From Promethearchaeota archaeon (GTDB lineage Archaea; Asgardarchaeota; Lokiarchaeia; Sigyniarchaeales; SOKP01), in assembly GCA_008080735.1 (NCBI GenBank), contig SHMW01000007.1, positions 21,315 through 85,314 on the forward strand: 64,000 bases of DNA, read 5' to 3'. The notes beneath the pieces are model-generated. The model saw only the letters and a program-made list of their open reading frames with translations. It did no database searches and was not told the origin of the DNA. Every line of letters begins with the position of its first letter. Positions within the stretch are counted from its first letter, which is position 1. Position numbers and translations under genes: made by a program. Below, piece by piece: positions 36,726 through 46,939 of this stretch.

Positions 36726-38435
36726 ATGGGACTAAAATTAGCTTCATTTTTATCCGTAACAGCATTATTTGCTCTGGTCTACGCGGTAGTTTTTGCTATT
36801 ATGTTTTGGTTTCTCGGAACTGCGTGGTGGTCATTACTCTTGATGATAGGTTTTACAGTGATGATTATTTTAATCCAATATGCAATATCGCCGTATCTGA
36901 TACAATGGATATATGATATTGAATGGATAGATTATAATCAATATAAGGCACGTTATCCTCATTTAGCCAATACTCTTGATAAAGTTGTTAATATTAACAA
37001 GATTGATATGCCCAGAATGGGAATCATCCACGATAAGAATCCGAACGCGTTTACGTTCGGGCATACGAAAAATAATGCTCGAGTTGTATTAACGCAAGGT
37101 ATCTTGGAATTCTTAGATGAAGACGAACAAAACGCAGTATTAGCTCACGAACTTGGTCATGTTATCCATTCTGACTTTATTCTGATGACCATTGTATTCG
37201 CTATTCCTATGATCCTCTATACCATTGCCCGATGGGCATATTATGCCAGCTTTTTTAGGAGAGGACGTGGTAGCGACAGTGATGAGGCAGCTGCGGTAGG
37301 TTTAGCGCTCATTGCGATTGCGGCTCTTTCTTATCTGGCATATTATATTGGATCTCTTATAGCCCTGATAGTTAGTAGGATTAGGGAATATTATGCCGAT
37401 GAGCATTCTGCAGAACTCTTGGAAAATCCTAATCATCTTGCTACTGGTCTTGTGAAAATTGCTTATGGTTTAGTAGCGGATCAAGGCATAAGTATAGAGG
37501 AACGTAATAAATCACGAGTTCGTGGTTTGAAAGGGTTAGGTATTTTCGATCCGAGTGATGCGAAACACCTTGCTGTTGAATCTGTGGGAAAGGGTGGAAC
37601 CTATTCGATGGATGCGATCGAAGCAGCCGCAGCATGGGATCTCTATAATCCTTGGGCGAAATATTACCAAATATTCAGTACACATCCTCTACCAGCAAAG
37701 CGAATTCAACGTTTAAATCAACAATGCCAAGATTTCGGAATTCAACCAGAAATCGATCTCTCAAAGTCAAAGAAGATTAAAGAAGAACAAGCGGGAAAAT
37801 CGATGGCCGGGGAATTTTTGACCGATTTATTCTTCAAATATCTTCCTACCATCTTATTCATCCTATTCATCTTCTTCACTATATTTTGGTTATTAGATCT
37901 TGTAGGATTGATAGTTCTACCTTTTGGTTTGGGAGTTTCAGTGAATAATTTTCTTTTGATTGCGGGAGTATGGTTTTATGTGATTGGTTTCGGTTATATC
38001 GCACGGACTCAATTCATGTATAGAAGCGGATTCAAACCGATGAAAGTAGTGGATTTAATGACTAAAGTAAAAGCTTCCCCCGTTCGAAGTATACCCGCAA
38101 TTATAGAAGGGAAGATCATTGGGAAGGGAATTCCGGGCTATTATTTCAGCGATGATATATACTTCCAAGATGAAACAGGCCTATTATATATAGATTATCG
38201 TTTTGGAATAGGTCTAGTAGATTTCTTCTGGTCAATCCGGCGTGTTCCTCAACTTATCGGACAGAATGCCCGTATTAAGGGTTGGTTTAGGAGGGGTCCA
38301 TCTCCGTATTTACAAGTGGACACAATAGAGGCAGGGGGTCGAAGTTTTAGGAACTATAGCAAACATCTGACTTATATCGGAGCAGTGATTTGCTTTATTA
38401 TTGGAGCAGTGCTGTTTTATTTCTGGTTTATCTAA
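36726..38435 (+). CDS. M48 (HtpX-like) zinc metalloprotease with C-terminal beta domain
   Basis: This 569-residue membrane protease has two N-terminal membrane segments, HELGHVIHSD (HExxH, residue about 140), two further segments and EYYADEHSAE supplying the third zinc ligand. HtpX-type proteases cut misfolded membrane proteins. After two more membrane segments, residues about 420-540 form a beta-rich soluble domain (IIEGKIIGKGIPGYYFSDDIYFQDETG) like an OB-fold or NfeD-like cap, ending with one final membrane helix. This C-terminal half is longer than bacterial HtpX (about 290 residues). Confidence 0.88.
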   Translation: MGLKLASFLSVTALFALVYAVVFAIMFWFLGTAWWSLLLMIGFTVMIILIQYAISPYLIQWIYDIEWIDYNQYKARYPHLANTLDKVVNINKIDMPRMGIIHDKNPNAFTFGHTKNNARVVLTQGILEFLDEDEQNAVLAHELGHVIHSDFILMTIVFAIPMILYTIARWAYYASFFRRGRGSDSDEAAAVGLALIAIAALSYLAYYIGSLIALIVSRIREYYADEHSAELLENPNHLATGLVKIAYGLVADQGISIEERNKSRVRGLKGLGIFDPSDAKHLAVESVGKGGTYSMDAIEAAAAWDLYNPWAKYYQIFSTHPLPAKRIQRLNQQCQDFGIQPEIDLSKSKKIKEEQAGKSMAGEFLTDLFFKYLPTILFILFIFFTIFWLLDLVGLIVLPFGLGVSVNNFLLIAGVWFYVIGFGYIARTQFMYRSGFKPMKVVDLMTKVKASPVRSIPAIIEGKIIGKGIPGYYFSDDIYFQDETGLLYIDYRFGIGLVDFFWSIRRVPQLIGQNARIKGWFRRGPSPYLQVDTIEAGGRSFRNYSKHLTYIGAVICFIIGAVLFYFWFI

Positions 38436-38568
38436 CTACTACATTTTTTTTGTTTTTTTTATTTTATCCTTCTATTTTTTTCTCGCCTCGTTTGATTAGA
38501 AAAGTTTCTTCACACCATATTACCTAATATATAGAAAAATTATTCTTTTTAGACAGACTGATCCAATT

Positions 38569-39822
38569 ATGGCACAAAACAAAGATAAGCATGTAGAATT
38601 AATGGCTCCTTTAAAAAATCTGAAGTCATTGAATGCTGTATTGAACTCTGCTAATGCGATATATTTCGGAGTGGAAGATTTAAATATGCGATCATTCGCG
38701 GATAATTTTCAGTTAAAAGATTTAGCTTATATAGTTCAGAAATGCCATGATAATAACCTTAAGGCTTATCTTACTTTAAATACAATCGTTTATGAGAATG
38801 AATTTGACCTTATAGAAAAAATATTAGACAAAGCCGTGGAAGTAGAAATTGATTCGATTATAGTTCACGATATAGGGGTAATTAATTTAATCAAAAAAAG
38901 AGGACTGGAATTTCATATTTCTACACAAGCAAATATTTCTAATTCTTATTCTGCGATGTTTTATGAGCAACTTGGAGCCAAACGGTTGATCCTTGCACGA
39001 GAATTATCGCTTGACCAAATTAAAAAGATCAAATCAAAAGTAAATAAAGCAGAAATAGAGACATTTGTACATGGAGCCCAATGTACCTCAATTTCCGGGC
39101 GTTGTTATTTTTCCGCGGAAATATGCGGTGCACAAGACTATTCAGCGAATCGTGGGAAGTGTGTTCAACCATGTCGCGGCAAATGGAGTGTTTATGATGA
39201 AAATGAGAATGAATTTCTTTATGATGGAGTATTTTTTATTAATACTAAGGATCTGTGTATGATTGAACATATTCCAGAATTAATAGAAGCTAATATTGAT
39301 GCGTTCAAGATAGAAGGAAGGATGCGCGATCCAATTTATATCGAGACCGTTTCTCAATGTTATCGAGAAGCCATAGATGCATATTATAACTCTTCATTTT
39401 CAGAACAAAAAGTCGAGGGCTGGCTAATTAAACTCAAACGAGTGTATAATCGGGGATTTTCCACCGGATTCTATTTCGGTATGCCCGACGGAAAAGAAAT
39501 TGTTAGGGAGAAGCACGGAAATATCTCGGAATATAGAAAAATGCAGATTGGAAAGGTGATTAACTACTTTCCGGAAAAGAAAGCTGCGAAATTATTACTC
39601 CATAGAGGGAAATTGAAATTAGGAGATGAGATCTTCATTATAGGAAAAAATACAGACACTTATCTACATCAAACGATTTCTTCAATTCAGATTAAAAAGA
39701 AAAGAAACCTTGTGGAGACTCCGCCTATATCAAAAGGATCTCATTTACGGGTTGGAATAACTGTTGATGAAGAAGTGAAGAAAAATGACGGAGTATATTT
39801 GTTAACAAACAAAGGAAAATAA
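38569..39822 (+). CDS. Peptidase U32 family protein (TrhP/YegQ-like)
   Basis: The 417-residue TIM-barrel protein has the U32 signature region with cysteines in EICGAQDYSANRGKCVQPCRG, a further Cys in GRCYF and DAFKIEGRMRD. Family members TrhP and RlhA hydroxylate RNA and use a [4Fe-4S] cluster; the cysteines needed for that are visible. The C-terminal beta domain (KAAKLLLHRGKLKLGDEIFIIG) is also normal. The likely role is tRNA or rRNA modification rather than proteolysis. Confidence 0.86.
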   Translation: MAQNKDKHVELMAPLKNLKSLNAVLNSANAIYFGVEDLNMRSFADNFQLKDLAYIVQKCHDNNLKAYLTLNTIVYENEFDLIEKILDKAVEVEIDSIIVHDIGVINLIKKRGLEFHISTQANISNSYSAMFYEQLGAKRLILARELSLDQIKKIKSKVNKAEIETFVHGAQCTSISGRCYFSAEICGAQDYSANRGKCVQPCRGKWSVYDENENEFLYDGVFFINTKDLCMIEHIPELIEANIDAFKIEGRMRDPIYIETVSQCYREAIDAYYNSSFSEQKVEGWLIKLKRVYNRGFSTGFYFGMPDGKEIVREKHGNISEYRKMQIGKVINYFPEKKAAKLLLHRGKLKLGDEIFIIGKNTDTYLHQTISSIQIKKKRNLVETPPISKGSHLRVGITVDEEVKKNDGVYLLTNKGK

Positions 39823-39960
39823 GCAACAATAATAAAATTTTTTAAAATTATTTCTTTCTAAGCCTGTTGTATTTTTAAAGATTAATTTATAAATTATTGA
39901 CGATATGAATAAGAATCAATTAGTCCTCTTTATATTCAAAAAAAAGGAGGGAAAGAAAGG

Positions 39961-40785
39961 TTGAATAGTCTTTTTAAAGATTCTATTAGAAAAATTTTAG
40001 ATCTAGATGGGAAAGTAGCTATAGTTACGGGAGGTGCTGTAGGAATAGGAGAAGCTATAGCATATAGGTTAGCAGAACTTAACGCTAAAGTTTTAATTAC
40101 TGATGTTGACGCAGAAAACGGAAAAAAAACAGCTAATAAAATTACTGATAATGGTGGTATTGCCGAATTTAAAATCGTTGATGTAAGCGATTTAAATATG
40201 GTAAGAGATTCCGTGGTTTATTGTGTTGAACAATTTAAGAAAGTGGATATTTTAGTTAACAATGCAGGAATCTTTCCGATGAGACCTATTTGGGATATCG
40301 ATCAGGAGTTATGGGACAGAGTTATGGATATCAATTTGAAAGGATCTTTTTTTTATGCGAAAGAGGTAGCAAAAATGATGAAGAGTAATCAAATCGGAGG
40401 TAAAATTATAAATATAGCCTCTATTGATGCATTCCATCCAACAGGAAGTCTTATTCATTATGATAGCTCCAAGGGAGGAATGATAATGATGACTAAAGCA
40501 TTGGCTCTTGAACTAGCGCCTTTTAAAATTAATGTGAATGCAATAGCTCCAGGTGGGGTCTCCACACCAGGTGCAGATGAGGTCCAGTCAATTGCAAAAC
40601 AACAGATGGAAAAAGCAGGGATGCAAGAACAAGCAATTCAAGATGCATTTACCGCACGCATTCCATTTGGCAGAATGGGTCAGCCTGATGAGATTGCAAG
40701 AGCAGTTATATTTTTAGCCACAGATCTATGTAGTTATGTAACAGGAGAAACTATAATCGTAGACGGAGGATACTTGCTTTCATAA
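39961..40785 (+). CDS. Short-chain dehydrogenase/reductase (FabG-like)
   Basis: This 274-residue SDR has TGGAVGIG for NAD(P), NNAGIF, the catalytic Ser in IASIDA, YDSSKGG in place of YxxxK, and VDGGYLL at the end. It starts with TTG at 39961, supported by AAGGAGG with 10 bp spacing. The C-terminal VDGG places it with FabG/glucose-dehydrogenase-like classical SDRs. It is convergent with another SDR gene. Confidence 0.9.
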   Translation: MNSLFKDSIRKILDLDGKVAIVTGGAVGIGEAIAYRLAELNAKVLITDVDAENGKKTANKITDNGGIAEFKIVDVSDLNMVRDSVVYCVEQFKKVDILVNNAGIFPMRPIWDIDQELWDRVMDINLKGSFFYAKEVAKMMKSNQIGGKIINIASIDAFHPTGSLIHYDSSKGGMIMMTKALALELAPFKINVNAIAPGGVSTPGADEVQSIAKQQMEKAGMQEQAIQDAFTARIPFGRMGQPDEIARAVIFLATDLCSYVTGETIIVDGGYLLS

Positions 40786-40836
40786 CGTATTGAATCTAAT
40801 AAAAATCGGGATGAAAGCTTTGGAATCAAACAAGTC

Positions 40837-41634
40837 CTATCTTCCCATAAACTTACCAGCTACCTTTCCGACAAATTTCCGGGGTAATAATCGTACGAGA
40901 GTAGTCATGAGTTTGTAGTGCCATCCTGGCACTGAAACGTCATCTCCTCTCATTGTTGCTTTGTAAGCTTTCTTAGCCACTTTTTCAGCATCCATAAGGA
41001 TCAACTCTGTGATAACATTACCAGATTCCGACATAGTTTCCGTCAATTCTGTTCTTACAAAACCTGGACACAAGGTTGTTACGGACACACCCGTTCCTTC
41101 TAGCTCAATACTTAGAGACTCTGAAAAATTAAGAATATATGCTTTTGATCCAGCGTAAACTGAAGTGGTTGGAGTAGGAACTATTCCAGAGATCGACGAA
41201 ACATTGAGAATTCGTCCGAATTTTCTCTTAATCATTTGAGGGACAAGTAATTTCGTTAGTCGGGTGGTTGTTATTATGTGAAGGGTAATCATGTCAAGTT
41301 CTTTTTTCCATCTTGTGGAATGATCAAATTTCCCAAATTCATTGAAGCCCGCATTATTGACTAATATATCCACTCTTAAAGAATTCTTTTCCAATATTGA
41401 AGCTACATCATCCGCCGCTTGAATTGATGCCAGATCTTTAGAGATGATGTATGTATCTGCTCCATAATTTTCTTTGAGATTAGATGCCAGTTTATTTAAA
41501 AGCTGTTCGCGTCTCGCAATGATTATCAAATCACACCCATTTTTCGCAAATATTTTTGCGAGTTCTCTTCCGATTCCACTTGAGGCGCCTGTGATTAAAG
41601 CTCTAGGTTTTATTATGGATCCATTTGAGGTCAT
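40837..41634 (-). CDS. Short-chain dehydrogenase/reductase (DltE/DHRS-like)
   Basis: The 265-residue product has TGASSGIG, NNAGFNEFG, VSSISG and YAGSKAY (catalytic Tyr/Lys), then LCPGFVRTE. The C-terminal helix (VRLLPRKFVGKVAGKFM) is basic and amphipathic, suggesting membrane association as in long-chain 3-ketoacyl reductases. It lies in a pair of convergent SDR genes but is not closely related to its neighbour. Confidence 0.9.
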   Translation of the reverse strand: MTSNGSIIKPRALITGASSGIGRELAKIFAKNGCDLIIIARREQLLNKLASNLKENYGADTYIISKDLASIQAADDVASILEKNSLRVDILVNNAGFNEFGKFDHSTRWKKELDMITLHIITTTRLTKLLVPQMIKRKFGRILNVSSISGIVPTPTTSVYAGSKAYILNFSESLSIELEGTGVSVTTLCPGFVRTELTETMSESGNVITELILMDAEKVAKKAYKATMRGDDVSVPGWHYKLMTTLVRLLPRKFVGKVAGKFMGR

Positions 41635-41712
41635 TGTAAATTTCTCTCTTGATTTATTAATTTTGGTTTAAAAGTTTAATTATTATACAAATTTCACAAA
41701 AATATGCTAAAT

Positions 41713-42042
41713 TTAAGATTCCAATTTCAAACCTGCATGTTGCCAACCCCTTTTCCCCGCTTTAAAATCATATACGTTTTTATATCCCATCTCAATCAAT
41801 TTCCTTGCCGAATTGGTACTCGAATGACATGAATAGCTAGCACAATAGACTACTATCGGAAAATTTTTATCAAACTTTTTAGGTATAACCTTCTTAATCC
41901 TTTCTTCGGGAATATTGATTGCGCCTGGAATATGCTCCTTTTCATATTGATCTTCGCTAAGGACTTCTACTAAAGCAAAATCTTTATCATTTTCTCTAAA
42001 TTCAATTAGAGACTCAATCGGAATAATTTTTAAATCAGCCAT
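41713..42042 (-). CDS. Rhodanese-domain sulfurtransferase
   Basis: This 109-residue single rhodanese domain has LVEVLSEDQYEKEHIPGAINIP, and the active loop IVVYCASYSCHSS with the persulfide Cys followed by a second Cys. Such small proteins transfer sulfane sulfur to cyanide, thiols or cofactor-synthesis partners. It lies 142 bp behind the glycyl radical activase gene on the same strand but has its own promoter-like sequence. Confidence 0.92.
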   Translation of the reverse strand: MADLKIIPIESLIEFRENDKDFALVEVLSEDQYEKEHIPGAINIPEERIKKVIPKKFDKNFPIVVYCASYSCHSSTNSARKLIEMGYKNVYDFKAGKRGWQHAGLKLES

Positions 42043-42183
42043 AATTTAACTCCATATTTTTATTTCAAATAATAAGATGGTTTATATAACACTAATCTAT
42101 ATAAATTAGAAATCAAATCTCAAATCAGACTATTATTGTTAGCTTTTTAACATAAAAGTATTAAAAAAATAAGGACAGAATTA

Positions 42184-43077
42184 TTAAAAATCCTTATACT
42201 CGAAAGTTGAGAAGATTTCTTTAATTTTCTCCTTCTCCTCCTTTTCCAACCAAGTAGAACGACTATATTCCCTTATTTTTCCTAATTTGGAAATTTTCGA
42301 AACCCATAAAGGATTATAGGGTAAGAGTTCAATCTTTTTTATTCCCTTTTTTTGGAGATATTCTTTCCAATTATTTAAATTCTGTTCCGTTGCGGTGATC
42401 TCCGGAATTAACGGGATACGTGGTAATAGCTCAATATCCTCTTTTTTTAATATTATTTCAAAATTCTGCAGAATCGTAGTGTTATCCTTCCCGCAATATC
42501 TCTTATGGTCTTTTGAGTCAAAGATCTTTAAATCGAAATATATTAGATCTAAATAGGGTAATATTAATTCGTAAAATTGTTCATAAGCAAAATGTCCACA
42601 TGTTTCCAAGCAAACATGTATCTCATGTTTCTTTACTTTCTTTAAAAATTCATTTAAAAATTTCATTTGCATTGTCGCTTCACCCCCAGACAGCGTGATT
42701 CCACCACCCGAGTTTTTGTAGAAGACCTTATCTTTTAATATCTCATCGAGCAGTTCCTCGACTTCATATTCAAATGCAGTAAATTTTAAGGCGCTTGTAT
42801 CACATACTTGAATGCATTTTCCGCAAAAATCACAGATTTCAATTTGAATAGGATATTTTAAGGAAAAATCGATTGCTCCATTAGGACATTTCTCTTGACA
42901 GCTTAAACAGCTTATACAAGATTCAATATCATAAGTGATCTCTTGTGTCATAGTTTTTGTCTCTGGATTTTGGCACCATACGCATGATAAGGGACATCCT
43001 TTAAAAAAGATTAATGTACGAATTCCCGGACCGTCATCCAGAGCATTACGCTTTATATTTGTTAAGATAGCTTTCAT
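42184..43077 (-). CDS. Glycyl radical enzyme activating enzyme (PflA-like radical SAM)
   Basis: The 297-residue protein starts with DDGPGIRTLIFFKGCPLSCVWCQNPE, carrying the radical SAM CxxxCxxC. A ferredoxin-like insert with two more [4Fe-4S] motifs follows (CISCLSCQEKCP and CDFCGKCIQVCD). This insert is found in activases of glycerol dehydratase, choline lyase and benzylsuccinate synthase, not in PflA itself. It lies 49 bp behind the glycyl radical enzyme and must install its glycyl radical. Confidence 0.93.
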   Translation of the reverse strand: MKAILTNIKRNALDDGPGIRTLIFFKGCPLSCVWCQNPETKTMTQEITYDIESCISCLSCQEKCPNGAIDFSLKYPIQIEICDFCGKCIQVCDTSALKFTAFEYEVEELLDEILKDKVFYKNSGGGITLSGGEATMQMKFLNEFLKKVKKHEIHVCLETCGHFAYEQFYELILPYLDLIYFDLKIFDSKDHKRYCGKDNTTILQNFEIILKKEDIELLPRIPLIPEITATEQNLNNWKEYLQKKGIKKIELLPYNPLWVSKISKLGKIREYSRSTWLEKEEKEKIKEIFSTFEYKDF

Positions 43078-43125
43078 AAATGCATATAAAAAAGAAAATA
43101 ATCTTAAATAAATTAATATTAAAAA

Positions 43126-46101
43126 TTAGTGTGTTTTAAATTCTGTTCGCTCTATGATTTCCATCTGGAGATCTTTATTTAAATCAACAAAATAGGCATT
43201 ATATCCCGAGATTCTGACCATTAACCATCCATAATTCTCAGGATTCTTCATTGCATCCCTAAGAGTATCGGTTGATACCACGTTGAACTGAATTTGCATA
43301 CCCCCCAAATCAAAATAACTCTGCGTATAGCCATAAAACTGATCAATGGTCTCTTCGTGTGTATCATGGGCCCCCGGCACTAATTTGATGTTAAACGCGA
43401 GATTATTTGGCATCTTCACGGTGTCTAATGCAGCTACAGATCGTATGTTTTCTATTAGTACGTCTTTATCACTGGGTACGGGAGTTAGGCCAGGAGTAAA
43501 TGGTTTGTTTGCTTTTCTCCCATTAGGTAGAGCACCCGAGAGAGTTCCGAAGGCAACATGATTAGACATACTCCAAAAGCCCACCAAATATCTGCCTCCT
43601 CGATAATTCTCAAATGAATAAAAATCATCATACACATAATCAATGATATCTTGTCCTAGCGAAATTGTCTCACTATCATCCACACCGAATTTTGGAATTG
43701 ATTGGATTCGCTTAAGAAGTAATTCACCTTCTGGAGTGGAGAAATTATTTGCTACATGTTGGTTTAATTCCGTAAATGAGATTTCCTCATTATCATATAC
43801 CAGAGTTTTAACCACTTTTAATGTATCAATAATATCTGCTAATCCAATCATCGCTACTCCCGATGTATTGTAGATTGCTCCTCCATCCACGAGATCCTTT
43901 CCTTTCTCCAATGGTCCTTCATATAAGGAGCTTAGCAGTGGAGAAGGATGAAGGATTTGATGTGTTGTTCCGAGATAATTATTAATTTCCACACTTTTTT
44001 CTATAATAAAATGAAGTTGTTTTTGAAAAGCATCTGTAAAGGCATCGAAGGTCTTAAAATCAGAAACATCCCCCGTTTGAGGGCCAAATACTAGTGTATC
44101 GCTCACGACGGGATGGATTCCATTATTCAATGTCATCTCCATTGCTGCTACCATATTATACATCATGCTATTAGTATGTCCGAAATGTTTCCCGCAGATA
44201 GTGGGCTCAACGCAACCAGTCGCCGCCCATGTCCTCGCATCCTCTAATTCTATCCCAATCTTGGTCAAAGCCTCTATCATTTTGAGATCATTGTGAATCG
44301 ACGGGGTGGCATGAGTGTTAATATTAACTTCCAAAAGCCGATCTAAATATTCTTTTGAATTTACTCCAGGACAATATCGTGCGTTCATATTCGGATCTCT
44401 CAGCTGGAGCATCTCTGTCACTTTTAGGATGATAAATGTCATATCGCATATTGCTGAATTACCCCTTTTATCGACTCCTCCAACGGTAAGGGCAAAGTCT
44501 TGACTACTGCCTCCGAATAAGTGATTGCCTACGTCTGGGACTAATGGTGCTTGATCGGAGACTCTCATAAAGAAATTACCCATTAATTCTATTGATCGCC
44601 GTACATATTTTTCCTTCTCTTCTTGGGAGGTTATCTTTTTCATATCCGCTTCGAAATATGGCTGCAGCCAGTGGTCTAAGCGCCCTAAAGATAATCCCAT
44701 ATGAGGATTTTCTTGGGTAAGGGCAATCCACATAATCCATATAGAAGTAATAGCCTCTTCCAGCGTTTCTGGGGGTTCGGCTGGCACCCGAGAAAGGACT
44801 GACGACATACGTAAAAGATCCTCTTTTCTCTGTTTCATTCTTTTTGAGGAATTCTCATTAATTTCTTGAGCTTTTTGTTTTGCATGTTCTCCAAGATTTT
44901 TTGAATAGTTAAGTACTCCTTCCAATGCTAATTGTATACCTTTATAAAAATCCTTCTTTTTTCCCTCAGAGGTATGTGCCTCTTTCTCCTCGATTTCTCG
45001 AAGTAATCCACCTACACCTTTTTGTAAAAATGCAGGAAAACCCGGAATCGTGTGCGAGATTGCTTGGGTTTTCCACATAAAGTAAAATACGAAATGTTCA
45101 TCCATACGATGAGAAAGCGCATTATTATCAAGAATTCTGGTATATTCTCTGATATTTCTGTCCATCCAGTAGGGAAATACCTCATAATTGAGAATATCAA
45201 TTGCTTGTTGGTCAATAACATGTGGGTTGAGCTCTCGGGCGTCGATTGAATATAATTCTGGCCAAAAAATAATTGCTCCAAATTCAGGATAAATCATTGT
45301 GCCTAAGGTCTTGGTAGTTGAAGTGCCCGGAAGAATTGACCAGTCTTGGATCATCGGTGTTTTCTCTGATAAAATATAATTTACTATTTTACCCATTTTT
45401 AACCCTGGATGCTCATGATTTCCATCTTCTGGAGTGTAGCCGATTTCTTTGCAGATATCGGTCACAAGTTTCGCACGCTCAGCACATACTTCTAAATCTG
45501 ACATGGAGCGGATATATTTTAAATATTCTAGCTGTTTGAAATCGCTCAGAGTGTATTCGCTCAAATATGGGTCGTCTAAATATTTAACCTTATCAATCTT
45601 ATACCCTAATGATTTATTTTTCATATGTTCTGTGCCATTTTTCCAATTGGAAAACTCTTCTAAATCTATAATGGCCTTCGTTTCCCACTCTTGTTGTCGT
45701 TGATCAAACCCATCCTTATGCCTAAGGAGAATATAACAAAGCAGAAAGAAAAATTTCGCCATATCACTTAAATTACCGATAGTGTGGATTTCATTTTTCA
45801 GCATCATATTAATGACTTCTTCGGGCTTGCTCCGGGGAAGTTTTTTAAAGTCCTTCACTTTCTTATATTTGATCGTCACAGAGGGATTTTCTATTATATC
45901 CTCGATTACTTCCATATTACCATCATTAAAGATGATTGAGACGCTTTCCTCCTCATCCTCCTCAGTAGTAAAAAGGATTCGAGAATTAAAGACGTGCCCG
46001 GTCTCCTCATTATAAATCTCTTTTGTGAAGTTAGGATCCTCATCAAGCGTCTTTTTCATTAACCTAAATACGTTCGCAATTTTCTGTTTTACTCTTGCCA
46101 T
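43126..46101 (-). CDS. Glycyl radical enzyme with N-terminal SCP2-like domain
   Basis: At 991 residues this is about 150 longer than usual. The active-site Cys630 lies in GCVEP and Gly966 in RISGYNAYF, the radical site. GCVEP plus the activase with two extra clusters groups it with glycerol dehydratase/choline lyase/decarboxylase-type enzymes rather than pyruvate formate-lyase; its substrate is open. The extra N-terminal 130 residues (SIIFNDGNMEVIEDIIENPSV, MMLKNEIHTIGN) look like an SCP2-like lipid-binding domain, and a separate SCP2 gene follows upstream at 46940. A hydrophobic substrate is therefore worth considering (inference). Confidence 0.88.
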   Translation of the reverse strand: MARVKQKIANVFRLMKKTLDEDPNFTKEIYNEETGHVFNSRILFTTEEDEEESVSIIFNDGNMEVIEDIIENPSVTIKYKKVKDFKKLPRSKPEEVINMMLKNEIHTIGNLSDMAKFFFLLCYILLRHKDGFDQRQQEWETKAIIDLEEFSNWKNGTEHMKNKSLGYKIDKVKYLDDPYLSEYTLSDFKQLEYLKYIRSMSDLEVCAERAKLVTDICKEIGYTPEDGNHEHPGLKMGKIVNYILSEKTPMIQDWSILPGTSTTKTLGTMIYPEFGAIIFWPELYSIDARELNPHVIDQQAIDILNYEVFPYWMDRNIREYTRILDNNALSHRMDEHFVFYFMWKTQAISHTIPGFPAFLQKGVGGLLREIEEKEAHTSEGKKKDFYKGIQLALEGVLNYSKNLGEHAKQKAQEINENSSKRMKQRKEDLLRMSSVLSRVPAEPPETLEEAITSIWIMWIALTQENPHMGLSLGRLDHWLQPYFEADMKKITSQEEKEKYVRRSIELMGNFFMRVSDQAPLVPDVGNHLFGGSSQDFALTVGGVDKRGNSAICDMTFIILKVTEMLQLRDPNMNARYCPGVNSKEYLDRLLEVNINTHATPSIHNDLKMIEALTKIGIELEDARTWAATGCVEPTICGKHFGHTNSMMYNMVAAMEMTLNNGIHPVVSDTLVFGPQTGDVSDFKTFDAFTDAFQKQLHFIIEKSVEINNYLGTTHQILHPSPLLSSLYEGPLEKGKDLVDGGAIYNTSGVAMIGLADIIDTLKVVKTLVYDNEEISFTELNQHVANNFSTPEGELLLKRIQSIPKFGVDDSETISLGQDIIDYVYDDFYSFENYRGGRYLVGFWSMSNHVAFGTLSGALPNGRKANKPFTPGLTPVPSDKDVLIENIRSVAALDTVKMPNNLAFNIKLVPGAHDTHEETIDQFYGYTQSYFDLGGMQIQFNVVSTDTLRDAMKNPENYGWLMVRISGYNAYFVDLNKDLQMEIIERTEFKTH

Positions 46102-46346
46102 TTTAAATGCATCAATATTTATTTTTCTCTATACATAATCTCTTCCAAACGTTTAAATAATTTATTAATTATTCAAATAAGGGATCTTTTCAAAAGGATA
46201 TAAAATCATATCTTAGCCAATGAAGGATATCGGAACGAATTCATCCTCGAATATCTTATCTTCCCTCACCAACCAAAATAAAAATAATTGAACCTACTAT
46301 TCTTCGAACCATTATACATAAATGTAGAATCCCCATATTATCTTGC

Positions 46347-46354
46347 TTTAAATA
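46347..46354 (+). promoter_or_regulatory. TATA box for leaderless gene at 46378
   Basis: TTTAAATA lies 24-31 bp before an ATG that begins the conserved-looking part of the small gene at 46378, the spacing of an archaeal TATA element for a leaderless message. It argues against the track's upstream start. Confidence 0.6.
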
Positions 46355-46377
46355 CCTATTTTCTTATTATTTTATAT

Positions 46378-46635
46378 ATGTCAAAAGAAATTGTCTGTAA
46401 CATCGAATTTTCCGACCCTACAACTAAACAGGTCGAACAAATCATCGGAAAAGTGGATATACCCCAGATCGTTTCTGGGGAAGATGCCTGTATCACGGTC
46501 AAGATAAAAGTCCAAGAAAAAGGTAGCTGGAAGGAAAAAGAAAACGTGTTTCATAAAGATGATATAAGAAAAATTACATTCTATGAAGTTCATTCGCATT
46601 TAGACATGGCATCTTTGAGAGTATCAAATAGTTAG
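46378..46635 (+). CDS. Small uncharacterised protein (85 aa)
   Basis: The track starts at 46288, but a TATA box lies within that extension and the ATG at 46378 suits a leaderless start. The product is soluble and beta-rich (MSKEIVCNIEFSD, CITVKIKVQEKGSWKEK), has two Cys and ends in His/Ser-rich sequence. I do not recognise a family. It is divergent from the glycyl radical enzyme gene. Confidence 0.55.
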   Translation: MSKEIVCNIEFSDPTTKQVEQIIGKVDIPQIVSGEDACITVKIKVQEKGSWKEKENVFHKDDIRKITFYEVHSHLDMASLRVSNS

Positions 46636-46939
46636 CAGACTCTTCGATAATACTTTAATTTGTAGGAATTTTTAACGTCGAGATCTAAATCAAAAGATTC
46701 AAGCGGATTTTTATCCTTCAAACCATGAAATTTTATTCCAGATTTTATCTACATCATCCCTAGGTTCAGAAAGGTTGATCTCTATCATTAATATAAAACA
46801 CTGCTAAAGACCCAAAGAATGATTACAATTATAAAAATAAATCAACATTATCGCAAGAATGACAGAAATATAAAAAAAAATGAGAATTATTAGTTTGTTT
46901 CATAAACTAATTATACAGCGTAAAGAATTTGACCTATTT
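46636..46939. other. 304 bp AT-rich spacer without visible gene
   Basis: Convergent region between a small gene and an SCP2 gene. No start codon with coding-like sequence, no tRNA and no strong hairpin were seen on either strand. Confidence 0.6.
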
